A stretch of 25,285 nt of DNA, from NCBI GenBank assembly GCA_025363575.1, contig JANYDM010000068.1, positions 1-25,285 on the forward strand, given 5' to 3'. The position numbers and the translations under genes were made by a program. How positions within the stretch are numbered: the first letter of the stretch is position 1; each line of letters begins with the position of its first letter. The notes below the pieces were generated by a model. It was not told the origin of the DNA. It did not search any database and worked only from the letters and a program-made list of their open reading frames with translations. The stretch is from Betaproteobacteria bacterium (GTDB lineage: Bacteria; Pseudomonadota; Gammaproteobacteria; Burkholderiales; SG8-41). Shown piece after piece: positions 1-7,362 of the stretch.

Positions 1-25
1 CGAGCGGGCCGAGCAGCGCCTTGAT

Positions 26-418
26 TTAGGGCTCGGGCTTCCAGTAGTTCGGGCCCTTGAGAAACTTGCCGTTGGCGTCGTAGATCGGCTTGCCGTCCGC
101 GCCCAGCTTGCTCTCGTTGCTGTCCATGATGATGTCGAGCACGTCTTCGAGCGGCAGGCCGTACTTCAGCGCCTCGGACCGGCAATAGACGATGACGTCG
201 CCCAGCAGATCGGCGATGGCAACTGCGATGTCTGACGGGTCGCCGCCACCCTTCGCGAGCGCGACGATTTCGTCGATCTCGTGCACTTCGTCCATCAGCG
301 TCGCTTTGAATTTCACAAGGCGGTCGGCGATGTCGGTGGGCAGCGTCGGCGTGTCGGCGGCGGGCAGCTTGTACATCGCGTTCATCGCCGCAATGCGCTG
401 TGCAAATGATTTTTTCAT
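26..418 (-). CDS. MazG-like nucleotide pyrophosphohydrolase
   Basis: This 130-residue protein looks like an all-alpha NTP pyrophosphohydrolase of the MazG / phosphoribosyl-ATP diphosphatase-like superfamily. These enzymes hydrolyse nucleoside triphosphates to monophosphate and pyrophosphate with Mg2+. Visible metal-binding positions are E44 and E47 (EVHE) and D70 and D74 (DLLGD). The C-terminal tail has the SNxSKxxxDGxPIYD and KGPNYWKP signatures found in short single-domain members. I chose the ATG at 418 because the protein aligns with the family from there. The frame stays open to 490, but those extra residues overlap the end of the upstream Bug gene and look non-coding. It is the last gene of a minus-strand run, 29 bases after the Bug stop. 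The substrate (house-cleaning or a specific nucleotide) cannot be told from sequence. Confidence 0.85.
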   Translation of the reverse strand: MKKSFAQRIAAMNAMYKLPAADTPTLPTDIADRLVKFKATLMDEVHEIDEIVALAKGGGDPSDIAVAIADLLGDVIVYCRSEALKYGLPLEDVLDIIMDSNESKLGADGKPIYDANGKFLKGPNYWKPEP

Positions 419-447
419 GATGTCGCTGTCGGTAAGATCACGGAAGT

Positions 448-1374
448 TCAGTCTATATGGATGTCGGCGGCCCTGATGACTTTTCTCCACTTCACGATTT
501 CATCCTTGATGAACTGGCCGAATTCGGCCGGCGAGCCGCCCGCTGGCTCAGCGCCGTCGTTCAGCAGGCGCTCGCGCACGTCGGCGCGCGCTATCACCGT
601 GTTGATGTCGGCGTTCAGTCTCGCAATGATGGCATCCGTCACGCCGGCGGGCACGAACATGCCGCACCACGAAACCGCGCTGTAGCCGGGAACGCCCGCT
701 TCGGCGATGGTCGGCAGTGCCGGCAACGACGCGCTGCGCTGCTCGCTGGAGACGCCCAGCGCGCGCAATCTGCCACTGCGGATATGCGGCATGACAGCAA
801 GCACGCTGCCGAAAAGAAACTGCGCCTGGCCGCTGATCGTATCGACCACGGCGGGCCCCATGCCTTTATAGGAAATATGCTGCGGCCGTGTATGCGTCAT
901 GAACTTGAAAAGCTCGCCTGCAAGATGCGAGCCGCTGCCAACGCCGGTCGAGCCGTAATTGAGTTTGTCGGGCTGCTCGTTGGCCAGCGCGATGAATCCC
1001 CTGACGTCGTGCACCGGCACCTTCGGATTGGTGACCAGCACATAGGGTTGAAACGCAATCTGCGTTATGGGTTTGAAATCCTTCACCACGTCGTAAGGCA
1101 GCGCCGGCCGCGTGGTGGGATTGATGGTGAAGCTCGGTGCCGCCGCAAACAACGTGTAGCCGTCTGCCGGCGCGGTGGCCGCGAGCTGCGTGCCGATGAC
1201 GGTGCCGCCGCCGCCGCGATTATCAACGACGATTTGCTGCCCCCACATTTCCGTCAGTTTTTGCGTGACGGCGCGCGCCATAATGTCCGTCCCCCCGCCC
1301 GTCGAATATGGCACGATCACGCGGACCGTTTTTGCGGGGTAGATCTGCGCGACGGCGGATTGGGTCGCCGCCAT
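448..1374 (-). CDS. Bug/TctC family tripartite tricarboxylate receptor (start uncertain)
   Basis: This is a periplasmic solute-binding protein of the Bug/TctC family, which captures small carboxylates or related solutes for tripartite tricarboxylate-type transport. Family marks are the opening YPAKTVRVIVPYSTGGGTD, then VDNRGGGGT, ADGYTL, LPYDVVKDF, SYKGMGPA and SGRLRALGVSS. The first usable start is the ATG at 1374, which leaves only MAATQSAVA before mature QIYPAKT. That is too short for an export signal. The frame upstream encodes a convincing signal core (TRRAAALCLFA), but back to the in-frame stop at 1471-1473 there is no ATG, GTG or TTG. No Shine-Dalgarno is seen either. The gene follows the PanE-like gene and may depend on translational coupling, a rare start, or contain a start-codon mutation. 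Confidence 0.85.
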   Translation of the reverse strand: MAATQSAVAQIYPAKTVRVIVPYSTGGGTDIMARAVTQKLTEMWGQQIVVDNRGGGGTVIGTQLAATAPADGYTLFAAAPSFTINPTTRPALPYDVVKDFKPITQIAFQPYVLVTNPKVPVHDVRGFIALANEQPDKLNYGSTGVGSGSHLAGELFKFMTHTRPQHISYKGMGPAVVDTISGQAQFLFGSVLAVMPHIRSGRLRALGVSSEQRSASLPALPTIAEAGVPGYSAVSWCGMFVPAGVTDAIIARLNADINTVIARADVRERLLNDGAEPAGGSPAEFGQFIKDEIVKWRKVIRAADIHID

Positions 1375-1433
1375 CGCAAACAGACAAAGCGCGGCCGCGC
1401 GCCTTGTCGCAACTGCGCGCTGTTGCGCGGAAA

Positions 1434-2504
1434 CTACTTGACCGCCTTGCGATTCAATTCGAGCCGCGCGTCAACGAGCTTGACTGTCTCGTCGAGCACG
1501 TCCGACTGCATGCCTTTTTGCTTCGCGATGGCTTGCACCAGGCGATCGACGCGCTCGATGTTGGGCGCGCCTGCAAACAGTGCGCGTGCCGCCGACGAAG
1601 GCGTGGTGAGCGAGAGCGCCGCATTTGCATATTTGTCGAACGGCACCATGTCTTTCTGGGGGGCGCCGAGAGAAATCGCCAGACTCATCACCCAGTTGTA
1701 GACCGCTCGCGTTGCTTCGACGTCGGTATGCACGGCTTCCTTGATCGAGCGCGCCGCGTCTTTTTGCACGCAGCGGTAATTGCCTGCGATCAGCATGCAC
1801 CATTTCGCAAGCGGCACGAAAATGGAATCGTGCGTCTTCAGCTTGACCGGCAGCTCGATCTTTTCGCTGCCCGTATCGAAGCGCACCGCGTCGATGTCCT
1901 GTTCCAGCTGGCGCAATATCGCGGTGTTGGCTTCGGCGTCGAAGCGCGCGGCTTTGAAATTCGTCGGCAACCTGACTTGCAATACGTTGATTTTTTCCTC
2001 CGGCGGCCGAAACGCCTGCGGATCGGGGCTGCACAGCGTCAGCAGCCCGGGATCAAAGTTGTCCCACACGCTGAAGTCGGTGTAACAGTCGCGGCATTTT
2101 TCCACGTTGACGCCGGGAATGCGTTTCAGGTAAGTGGGCGGCGGCATATTCATGATGGACATGCACGGCACTTTGGCTTTGGCCACGGCGTCGAGCAGCT
2201 CGCGCACGCCGGGCGAGCGGTACTGCGGTTCCTGCATGGCCAGGCCGACCAGGTCGAAGTCGGCGGGCTTGACGTCGGCGGGTCCGGCGGCGGACAGCTT
2301 GCCCGGCGCTTTCTTCGAGTTGATCTCGACGAGCCCTTCGCGGCCCTTGATCGGCATGCGTATGATGGCCCCGTCCTTGTTAAACGCTTCGACCTCGACC
2401 GGCAGGCAGATCAATGTGACGTCGTGTCCCGCGAGCGCGAGCTTGGTGCCGAGCAGCGAGCCGTAAGAAGCGCCCATGATGAGTATCTTGTATTTCTTTT
2501 GCAT
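1434..2504 (-). CDS. 2-dehydropantoate 2-reductase-like (ApbA/PanE family) oxidoreductase
   Basis: This 356-residue protein has an N-terminal Rossmann nucleotide-binding motif (GASYGSLLG, residues 11-19) followed by LALAGHDVTL, as in the ApbA/PanE ketopantoate reductase family. A C-terminal region near residue 220 (LAKWCMLIAGN) fits the K-x(6)-N active-site pattern. The Asp usually found in the later SMxxD motif seems replaced (PSSAARAL). It is therefore probably an NAD(P)-dependent reductase or dehydrogenase of unknown substrate, not true PanE. No signal peptide is visible, so it should be cytoplasmic. The start is the ATG at 2504, with a good ribosome-binding site (GGCGGAG) 6-7 bases upstream. 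It leads a run with a Bug receptor and a MazG-like gene, so it may process an imported keto acid; that is inference. Confidence 0.75.
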   Translation of the reverse strand: MQKKYKILIMGASYGSLLGTKLALAGHDVTLICLPVEVEAFNKDGAIIRMPIKGREGLVEINSKKAPGKLSAAGPADVKPADFDLVGLAMQEPQYRSPGVRELLDAVAKAKVPCMSIMNMPPPTYLKRIPGVNVEKCRDCYTDFSVWDNFDPGLLTLCSPDPQAFRPPEEKINVLQVRLPTNFKAARFDAEANTAILRQLEQDIDAVRFDTGSEKIELPVKLKTHDSIFVPLAKWCMLIAGNYRCVQKDAARSIKEAVHTDVEATRAVYNWVMSLAISLGAPQKDMVPFDKYANAALSLTTPSSAARALFAGAPNIERVDRLVQAIAKQKGMQSDVLDETVKLVDARLELNRKAVK

Positions 2505-2602
2505 TGAATTTCTCCGCCTGGTAATAGGATTGCAAGACGGGGTGGATCTGTTTTGTCCGGCACGCGCGTTCTGGCGCCCGGGTGTCCACCGCCGAGACCG
2601 TG

Positions 2603-2631
2603 ATGCTATTCAATTAAGCCGCTTAGCGCAA
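2603..2631 (-). promoter_or_regulatory. Candidate sigma70 promoter for PanE-like gene
   Basis: Read on the minus strand, TTGCGC is separated by 17 bases from TAGCAT, a weak match to the sigma70 consensus (3/6 and 4/6). It lies about 100 bases upstream of the PanE-like start. Confidence 0.3.
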
Positions 2632-2676
2632 TCGGCAAACACGGCGCGACGCTGCCGCGCAGCGACCGTCATGTCC

Positions 2677-2706
2677 TTGACGCTGGCGCATGGCGTGGCC
2701 TATCCT
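2677..2706 (+). promoter_or_regulatory. Candidate sigma70 promoter for DUF1080 lipoprotein
   Basis: TTGACG (2677-2682) is followed after 18 bases by TATCCT (2701-2706). The predicted start of transcription falls inside the 2709-2729 hairpin and leaves a leader of roughly 115 bases. Confidence 0.4.
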
Positions 2707-2708
2707 GC

Positions 2709-2729
2709 ATAGCGCAAGGGATGCGCTAT
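2709..2729. repeat. Inverted repeat, possible operator or leader hairpin
   Basis: The arms ATAGCGCA and TGCGCTAT are perfectly complementary around AGGGA. The repeat lies just downstream of the candidate -10 box for the DUF1080 gene, so it could be an operator or an mRNA 5' hairpin. No T-run follows, so it is not a terminator. Confidence 0.4.
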
Positions 2730-2828
2730 CGAACGATGCCGCCAAGCGACGCAGATCGCGCGTGTGCTGCTGTGCGACATGGCACATCCCGCGGTTTGAC
2801 CAATCTTCAACATCCAAAGGGGAGCTTT

Positions 2829-3440
2829 ATGAAACTGCAACGTTTGTCTGCCGTCTTCGCGAGTCTGCTGGTCGTAGCATGCTGCATATCGGGTTGCGCC
2901 TATCAACCGCTGGGCCCGGCCGAGTACGGATGGGTCACACTGTTCGACGGCGCCGATTTGAATAACTGGAACCGCCTTGGCGACGCGAACTGGCGCCTGC
3001 AGGATGGTTACGCGCAGGCTGATTTAGGCGGCGGAGCATCGAGCTTCCTGGTCTCGAAAAAATCATACAAAGATTTTGAAGTGCGCGCCGAGTTCTGGGT
3101 CGACGCCACCGCCAACAGCGGCGTCTTCATCCGCTGCACCGATCCGAAGAAGATCACCGCGGTCAATGCTTATGAAGTAAACATTTTCGACACGCGCCCC
3201 GATCAGTCGTATGGCACGGGCGCCATTGTGGATGATGCCAAAGTGTCGCCGATGCCGCGCGCCGCCAATCAGTGGAGCACCATGCACATTACCGCCAAAG
3301 GCTCGCGCATGACGGTCACGTTCAACGGCGTAGTCACGGTGGCGAATGCAAACGACAGCAAGAATCCGGCCGGCCCGATCGCGCTGCAATACGGCGGTGG
3401 CGTGGTGAAATTCCGCAAGGTCGAAATCAGGGAACTGTAA
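2829..3440 (+). CDS. DUF1080 (3-keto-disaccharide hydrolase-like) lipoprotein
   Basis: This 203-residue protein has a lipoprotein signal: hydrophobic stretch LSAVFASLLVVAC and lipobox ISGC, with the lipidated Cys at 23. The next residue is Ala, which in Gram-negatives favours the outer membrane. The mature part matches the concanavalin-like DUF1080 domain (VTLFDGADLNNWN at the N-terminus; VRAEFWVDATANSGVFIRC; Y-E-V-N-IFDTRPDQSYGTGAI; a C-terminal IALQYGGGVVKFRKVEIREL-type strand). Family members include 3-keto-disaccharide hydrolases and carbohydrate-associated proteins. The ATG at 2829 is supported by a strong AAAGGGGAGC site just upstream and by the signal peptide. The gene stands alone and ends at a clear terminator. 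Its substrate is unknown. Confidence 0.85.
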   Translation: MKLQRLSAVFASLLVVACCISGCAYQPLGPAEYGWVTLFDGADLNNWNRLGDANWRLQDGYAQADLGGGASSFLVSKKSYKDFEVRAEFWVDATANSGVFIRCTDPKKITAVNAYEVNIFDTRPDQSYGTGAIVDDAKVSPMPRAANQWSTMHITAKGSRMTVTFNGVVTVANANDSKNPAGPIALQYGGGVVKFRKVEIREL

Positions 3441-3470
3441 TTCGCGGCCTGCGGGCCGTGACAGCATCCA

Positions 3471-3496
3471 GGGCAGACTGCGGTCTGCCCTTTTTT
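3471..3496 (+). terminator. Rho-independent terminator after DUF1080 gene
   Basis: The stem GGGCAGAC / GTCTGCCC with loop TGCG is followed directly by six T residues on the plus strand. It lies 30 bases after the DUF1080 stop and just before the convergent Bug stop. The reverse strand has no T-run, so it acts in one direction. Confidence 0.9.
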
Positions 3497-3499
3497 CGC

Positions 3500-4483
3500 T
3501 CAATCCGCCTGGATGCCGGTCTGGCGGATGACCTTCGACCATTGCGTCAGCATCGCGCTGCGCAATGCGTCGAACTCGCGGGGCGTGCGACGCGTGATGT
3601 CCATGTCTTCGCCTTGCACGCGATCGCGGACTTCAGCGGCTTGCATCACTTGATTCAACTCTGCATTGAGCCGCGCGATGACGGGCTTGGGCGTCGCTGC
3701 TGGAGCGACGATGGCGTACCACGAGACGAATTTGTAGCCGGGCACGCCGGACTCATTGATCGTCGGCAGGTCGGGCAGCAAGCGTGAGCGCGTCGTGCTC
3801 GTGACGCCGAGCGGACGCAGGCGTCCGGCCTTGATGTGCGGCAGCACGGGCACCAGCGGGCTGAACATCATCTGCACGCGTCCCGCGATCAAATCGATCA
3901 AGGCAGGAGAGCTGCCTTTGTACGGAACGTGTGTGATATCGATGCGCGCCGCGATCTTGAAGAGTTCGCCAGCGAGATGCGACGCCGAGCCGTTGCCTGA
4001 CGATACGAAATTGATTTGTCCGGGTTTCGCTTTGGCCAGTGCAATCAGTTCGGGAATGGAATTCGCCGCCAGCCCGGGATAGACGACGAGGAGCGACCGG
4101 TAGACCACGAGCTGCGCGACGCCGGCGAAATCCCTGAGCGGATCGTACGGCAGGGTTTTTTTGAGCAGGCCCTGGATCGGATGGCTGCTCGAGATCATCA
4201 ATATCGTGTAGCCATCGGCCGGCGCCTTTGCCGTCATTTCCGCGGCGAGATTGCCGCCGGCGCCCGGCCGGTTGTCGATGACGACCGCGCGCCCGAGCCT
4301 GTCGGCGAGCCGCGGCCCGACGGTACGCGCGAGCTCGTCGTTGCCGCCGCCCGGCGGAAAGCCAACGAGCAAGCGTATGGGCCTGGCCGGATAGCCGGAC
4401 GCGTCTGCCGCGAGCCCCGAACGAACGAACATCAGCACGAAAATCGCTACAAATGTGAGCGCAGTCAGGCGCATGCCCGTCAC
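3500..4483 (-). CDS. Bug/TctC family tripartite tricarboxylate receptor
   Basis: This 327-residue periplasmic solute-binding protein has a clear Sec signal (LTALTFVAIFVLMFVRSGLA, cleavage near Ala-Asp). Family signatures follow: YPARPIRLLVGFPPGGGND, VIDNRPGAGGNLAAEM, ADGYTILM, LPYDPLRDFAGVAQL, VPYKGSSPAL and AGRLRPLGVTS. The usual GGGTD pocket motif reads GGGND here, which may reflect a different ligand. The GTG at 4483 overlaps the upstream CapA-like stop as GTGA, which favours translational coupling. An ATG three codons later (4474) is an alternative. Ligand and membrane partners are unknown; no TctA/TctB gene lies in the window. Confidence 0.93.
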   Translation of the reverse strand: MTGMRLTALTFVAIFVLMFVRSGLAADASGYPARPIRLLVGFPPGGGNDELARTVGPRLADRLGRAVVIDNRPGAGGNLAAEMTAKAPADGYTILMISSSHPIQGLLKKTLPYDPLRDFAGVAQLVVYRSLLVVYPGLAANSIPELIALAKAKPGQINFVSSGNGSASHLAGELFKIAARIDITHVPYKGSSPALIDLIAGRVQMMFSPLVPVLPHIKAGRLRPLGVTSTTRSRLLPDLPTINESGVPGYKFVSWYAIVAPAATPKPVIARLNAELNQVMQAAEVRDRVQGEDMDITRRTPREFDALRSAMLTQWSKVIRQTGIQAD

Positions 4484-5532
4484 GCGGCTGCGTTCACAAT
4501 GATTTCATCACCGGCCGGCTGCAGCCGAACATTAAAGCGTTTAGACATTTTCTGGATGTCGGCGATGGCTTCCTGCTCATCCGCCGCGGGCCGGATCTCC
4601 ACTTCAGTATTGTCGCTCTGGCGCACCAGCGAAAACGCGATTTTGCTGACTTTGTGATCGTCGAAGCTCACGCGCGCGAGCACGCCGACCCAGCCTTTGA
4701 GGAAGCGCTTGTTGCTCTTGATGAAGCAAAAGCTGCCGAGCCCGTAAAATATCGGCTTGCCCTTGTAGATTTCGATGCCGAGCGGATAGTGCTCGGCATG
4801 CGCCATCACGACATCGGCGCCGGAGTCGATCGCGGCGTGCGCGATCTCGCTCTGAAAGTCGAGTACCTCGCCGCGGTGCCCCATATGATGCGATGACACC
4901 ACGATGTCGGACTTTGCTTTGAGGGCGCTGACGTCCTGTCTGAACCACTCGAGATAATCGCGGTCGCACCACGTCAAAATCTTCGGCGGCGTGCCGGGCC
5001 GGTTCGGCGGCAGCGTGCCGTCCTTGTAGTAGACAGGCTGATAGGCAGTGTATGCCTTGATCACGGCTACGCCCGGGTGCATCTCACCCGCTTCGTGATG
5101 GTTCGGCCAGTATTGCGAAGTGCGCTGCAGAAAGCCGAAGCGCGTGCCGTTGCGCGTGATGACGGCCGGCGCGCGCGCCGCGGCGCGATTGATGCCGGTG
5201 CCGACGTGCGGAATGCCGAGCTTGTCGAGGCAGGCGTTGGAAGACATGATCGCTGCGGGGCCGTAATTCTGGTTGTTCGCATTACCGACGCAATGGAAGC
5301 CGCCGTTCACGAGCGCGGGGCCGGTCGCGGTCGGCGCAAAGAAACCGTCGTAGCCGGATTTCTCGTCGGGCATCATCACGCGCTGCACCGGCGGATCGTA
5401 CAGGCAGCATTCGAGATTGCCAAAGACGGCGTCGGCAGTGGCCAGCGTGTCCTTCACTCGGCGGAAGGGCGCGGCGTTATCTTCGACGCCCATCAGATTG
5501 ATGTCGCCGGTGAGCATGACGGTCGAGCGCAT
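4480..5532 (-). CDS. CapA family metallophosphatase-like protein
   Basis: This 350-residue protein belongs to the CapA / PgsA poly-gamma-glutamate synthesis (PGA_cap) family, which has a calcineurin-like phosphoesterase fold. Motifs in order: LTGDINLMG near residue 8, FGNLEC (37-42), GNANNQNYG (83-91), SSHHMGHRGE, and the late MAHAEHYPLGIEIYKGKPIFYGLGSF-type segment typical of the family end. No signal peptide or membrane helix is seen, so it should be cytoplasmic, unlike capsule-linked CapA. The ATG at 5532 has a good GAGAGG site 7-8 bases upstream. The gene is directly coupled to the downstream Bug gene by GTGA overlap and follows a LysR gene. No capsule gene is nearby, so a metabolic role linked to the Bug ligand is more likely than capsule synthesis; that is inference. 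Confidence 0.85.
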   Translation of the reverse strand: MRSTVMLTGDINLMGVEDNAAPFRRVKDTLATADAVFGNLECCLYDPPVQRVMMPDEKSGYDGFFAPTATGPALVNGGFHCVGNANNQNYGPAAIMSSNACLDKLGIPHVGTGINRAAARAPAVITRNGTRFGFLQRTSQYWPNHHEAGEMHPGVAVIKAYTAYQPVYYKDGTLPPNRPGTPPKILTWCDRDYLEWFRQDVSALKAKSDIVVSSHHMGHRGEVLDFQSEIAHAAIDSGADVVMAHAEHYPLGIEIYKGKPIFYGLGSFCFIKSNKRFLKGWVGVLARVSFDDHKVSKIAFSLVRQSDNTEVEIRPAADEQEAIADIQKMSKRFNVRLQPAGDEIIVNAAA

Positions 5533-5624
5533 GGATTTTCCTCTCGTAACAGTTTGGCGGCGGCGAGCGGCGCCGCGATGAATAAGCGGCCCGACGTCAG
5601 GGCCGCAGGTACGATGCAAATATT

Positions 5625-6551
5625 TTACCGCTTGCCCGCGTGGCCTGCTTTTTTGCATTCCGCGGAAGTGGCCTCGCGGATGATCTCGGCGAGCCGCAGC
5701 GTGCCCGGACCAGCGGCGTCCCGGTCGGCGAACACCAGATAGAGCTCGGCGAAGCGTTCGCCGCCTTCGCGCAACGGCAGCGCCTGCAAAGTGCCGGCGG
5801 CGAGCTCGTCGCGTATCTTGTATTCCGGCAGCCACGCATAGCCATAGCCTGAGCGCGCGGCGATGATCGAGGTCGACATATTGCTCACCGTCCAGCGCTG
5901 GGTCGCTTCGACGGTGGTGCGCGAAGTGCGGCTGAATCCGGTTTCACGCACTACCAGCTGGCGGTGCGCGCGCAAATCTTTCAGCGTCGGCTTGCGTTTC
6001 AGGTTGTGCAGCGGATGGTCGGGACTCGCCGCGGGCACCAGCCGCATGCGGAGCAGCGCATCGCCGGAAAAACCCGGCGGTATCTGAGCGGTGACCGCGA
6101 GGTTTGCCTGTCCGTTCAGCAACGCCTCGCGCGTACCGCTGATAACTGATTCGATGAGCTCGATGCGCGTGTCCGGTGCTTCCGTGCCGAAGCGGTTCAG
6201 GCAATCCAGTATCAGCCAGGTGGGGAAGAGCACTTCCACTGCAATGCGGATTTCCGGCTCCCAGCCTGCCGAAAAAGAGCGCGCCGCTTTTTCCAGAGCG
6301 CCCGCTTCGTCGAGCAGGGCGCGCGCGCGCCGGTAGAGCAATTGACCGGTCGGCGTGAGCTTGGCTTTGCGGCCATGGATTTCGAATGCCTTGACGTCGA
6401 GCACCGCTTCCAGCTTTTGCACGGCGTAAGTTACAGCGGACTGACTTTTGTGAAGCGACTCAGCGGCTTGGGCATAGCCGCCCGCGTCGACCACGGCGAT
6501 CAGCGCGCGCCATTGCTCGAGACTTATATGCGGGTTGGTCGAGGCATTCAT
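5625..6551 (-). CDS. LysR family transcriptional regulator
   Basis: This 308-residue protein has an N-terminal winged helix-turn-helix (about residues 9-68: LEQWRALIAVVDAGGYAQAA, then SQSAVTYAVQKLE and KLTPTGQLLYRRA) and a C-terminal LysR substrate-binding domain starting near residue 98. It lies 102 bases from, and divergent to, the azoreductase-pirin pair, the classic position for a LysR regulator and its target. It also lies 92 bases upstream of the CapA-Bug pair on its own strand and could be co-transcribed with it. The ATG at 6551 has no strong ribosome-binding site. The inducer is unknown; a quinone or other electrophile is plausible from the neighbours. Confidence 0.92.
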   Translation of the reverse strand: MNASTNPHISLEQWRALIAVVDAGGYAQAAESLHKSQSAVTYAVQKLEAVLDVKAFEIHGRKAKLTPTGQLLYRRARALLDEAGALEKAARSFSAGWEPEIRIAVEVLFPTWLILDCLNRFGTEAPDTRIELIESVISGTREALLNGQANLAVTAQIPPGFSGDALLRMRLVPAASPDHPLHNLKRKPTLKDLRAHRQLVVRETGFSRTSRTTVEATQRWTVSNMSTSIIAARSGYGYAWLPEYKIRDELAAGTLQALPLREGGERFAELYLVFADRDAAGPGTLRLAEIIREATSAECKKAGHAGKR

Positions 6552-6585
6552 ATCAATATAGTAGATGGATTTAAGCCAATTATTG

Positions 6586-6600
6586 TTCTATTTTATCGAA
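6586..6600. promoter_or_regulatory. Candidate LysR operator (T-N11-A type)
   Basis: TTCTATTTTATCGAA is an imperfect palindrome (TTC-N-AT ... AT-N-GAA) in the AT-rich gap between the divergent lysR-type and azoreductase genes. Its position and shape fit a LysR box. It was picked by eye only. Confidence 0.4.
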
Positions 6601-6653
6601 TTAGTAAATGATTAAATGACGCTGTCCATTTAACAATTCAACGGGAGATCGTC

Positions 6654-7283
6654 ATGAACAAAACGCTGCTGCAAGTCAATGCAAGCCTGTTTTCAACTGC
6701 CGGCCAATCCAGCGCGCTGGCCAACGAATTCGTCGCGGGCTGGAAGAAACGCAATCCGGGCGCGGCTGTGATCGCGCACGATCTCGCCACCGAACCGGTG
6801 CCGCATCTGACAGCGGAAAGATTTCAGGCATTCATCACGCCCGCGGATAAACGCGATGCGAACCAGCGCGCGGAGGTCGCATACTCGGATGCGCTGATCG
6901 AGGAATTGAAACGCGCCGATGTCATCGTGCTGGGCGTGCCCATGTACAATTTCGACGTGCCCTCGACGCTCAAGGCCTATTTCGACCATATTGCGCGAGC
7001 CGGCGTGACGTTCAGCTATACCGCGCAGGGCCCCGTCGGCTTGCTGACCGGCAAGAAAGTTTATGTCTTCGCCACGCGCGGCGGCATTTATGCCGGCCAG
7101 CCGCACGACACGCAGAGCGCCTATCTGAAGAATTTTCTCGGCCTGCTCGGCATCACCGACGTCGAATTCGTGTACGCGGAGGGCATCGCGATCAGCGCCG
7201 AGAGCAAGGACGCGGCGATTGCGCAGGCGAAAAAGGCGATCGCACGGCTCGACACGCAGACACGCGAACCGCTCGCGGCATGA
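6654..7283 (+). CDS. azoR: FMN-dependent NADH:quinone/azo reductase
   Basis: This 209-residue flavodoxin-like protein is a confident AzoR (AcpD) match. AzoR reduces quinones and azo compounds by two electrons using NADH and bound FMN in the cytoplasm. Signatures are the N-terminal FMN-phosphate loop (NASLFSTAGQSSALANEF), VPMYNFDVPSTLKAYFDHI, ARAGVTFSYT, GPVGLLTGKKVYVFATRGG and LGITDVEFVYAEG. Length matches the family (about 200). The ATG at 6654 has a GGGAG site 6-7 bases upstream. It is divergent from a LysR gene and is followed 79 bases later by a pirin gene. This arrangement suggests an electrophile or quinone detoxification unit controlled by the LysR protein. Confidence 0.95.
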   Translation: MNKTLLQVNASLFSTAGQSSALANEFVAGWKKRNPGAAVIAHDLATEPVPHLTAERFQAFITPADKRDANQRAEVAYSDALIEELKRADVIVLGVPMYNFDVPSTLKAYFDHIARAGVTFSYTAQGPVGLLTGKKVYVFATRGGIYAGQPHDTQSAYLKNFLGLLGITDVEFVYAEGIAISAESKDAAIAQAKKAIARLDTQTREPLAA

Positions 7284-7362
7284 TTGGCGGCATGCACAAC
7301 ACCTTGCGGAATCCGCCGCCGCCCGCATATATATTCGATTGGATCGGACCAGGAGAGCAGCC

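Larger units (their letters stand above)
2505..2828. other. Divergent intergenic region
   Basis: These 324 bases separate the divergently transcribed PanE-like and DUF1080 genes. No convincing coding region is seen. The region holds a candidate promoter for each side and an 8-bp-arm hairpin (2709-2729), listed separately. The ribosome-binding sites for both genes lie at its edges. Confidence 0.7.

Noticed and set aside
457..2507. Long open frames on the plus strand (about 400 codons each) opposite the Bug and PanE-like genes
   Set aside because: They are antisense shadows of high-GC genes: Arg/His-rich translations with no family motifs, while the minus-strand genes carry clear ones.
3500..5532. 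Capsule or poly-gamma-glutamate synthesis locus
   Set aside because: Only the CapA-like gene is found, without CapB/CapC homologues, a signal peptide or a membrane anchor.
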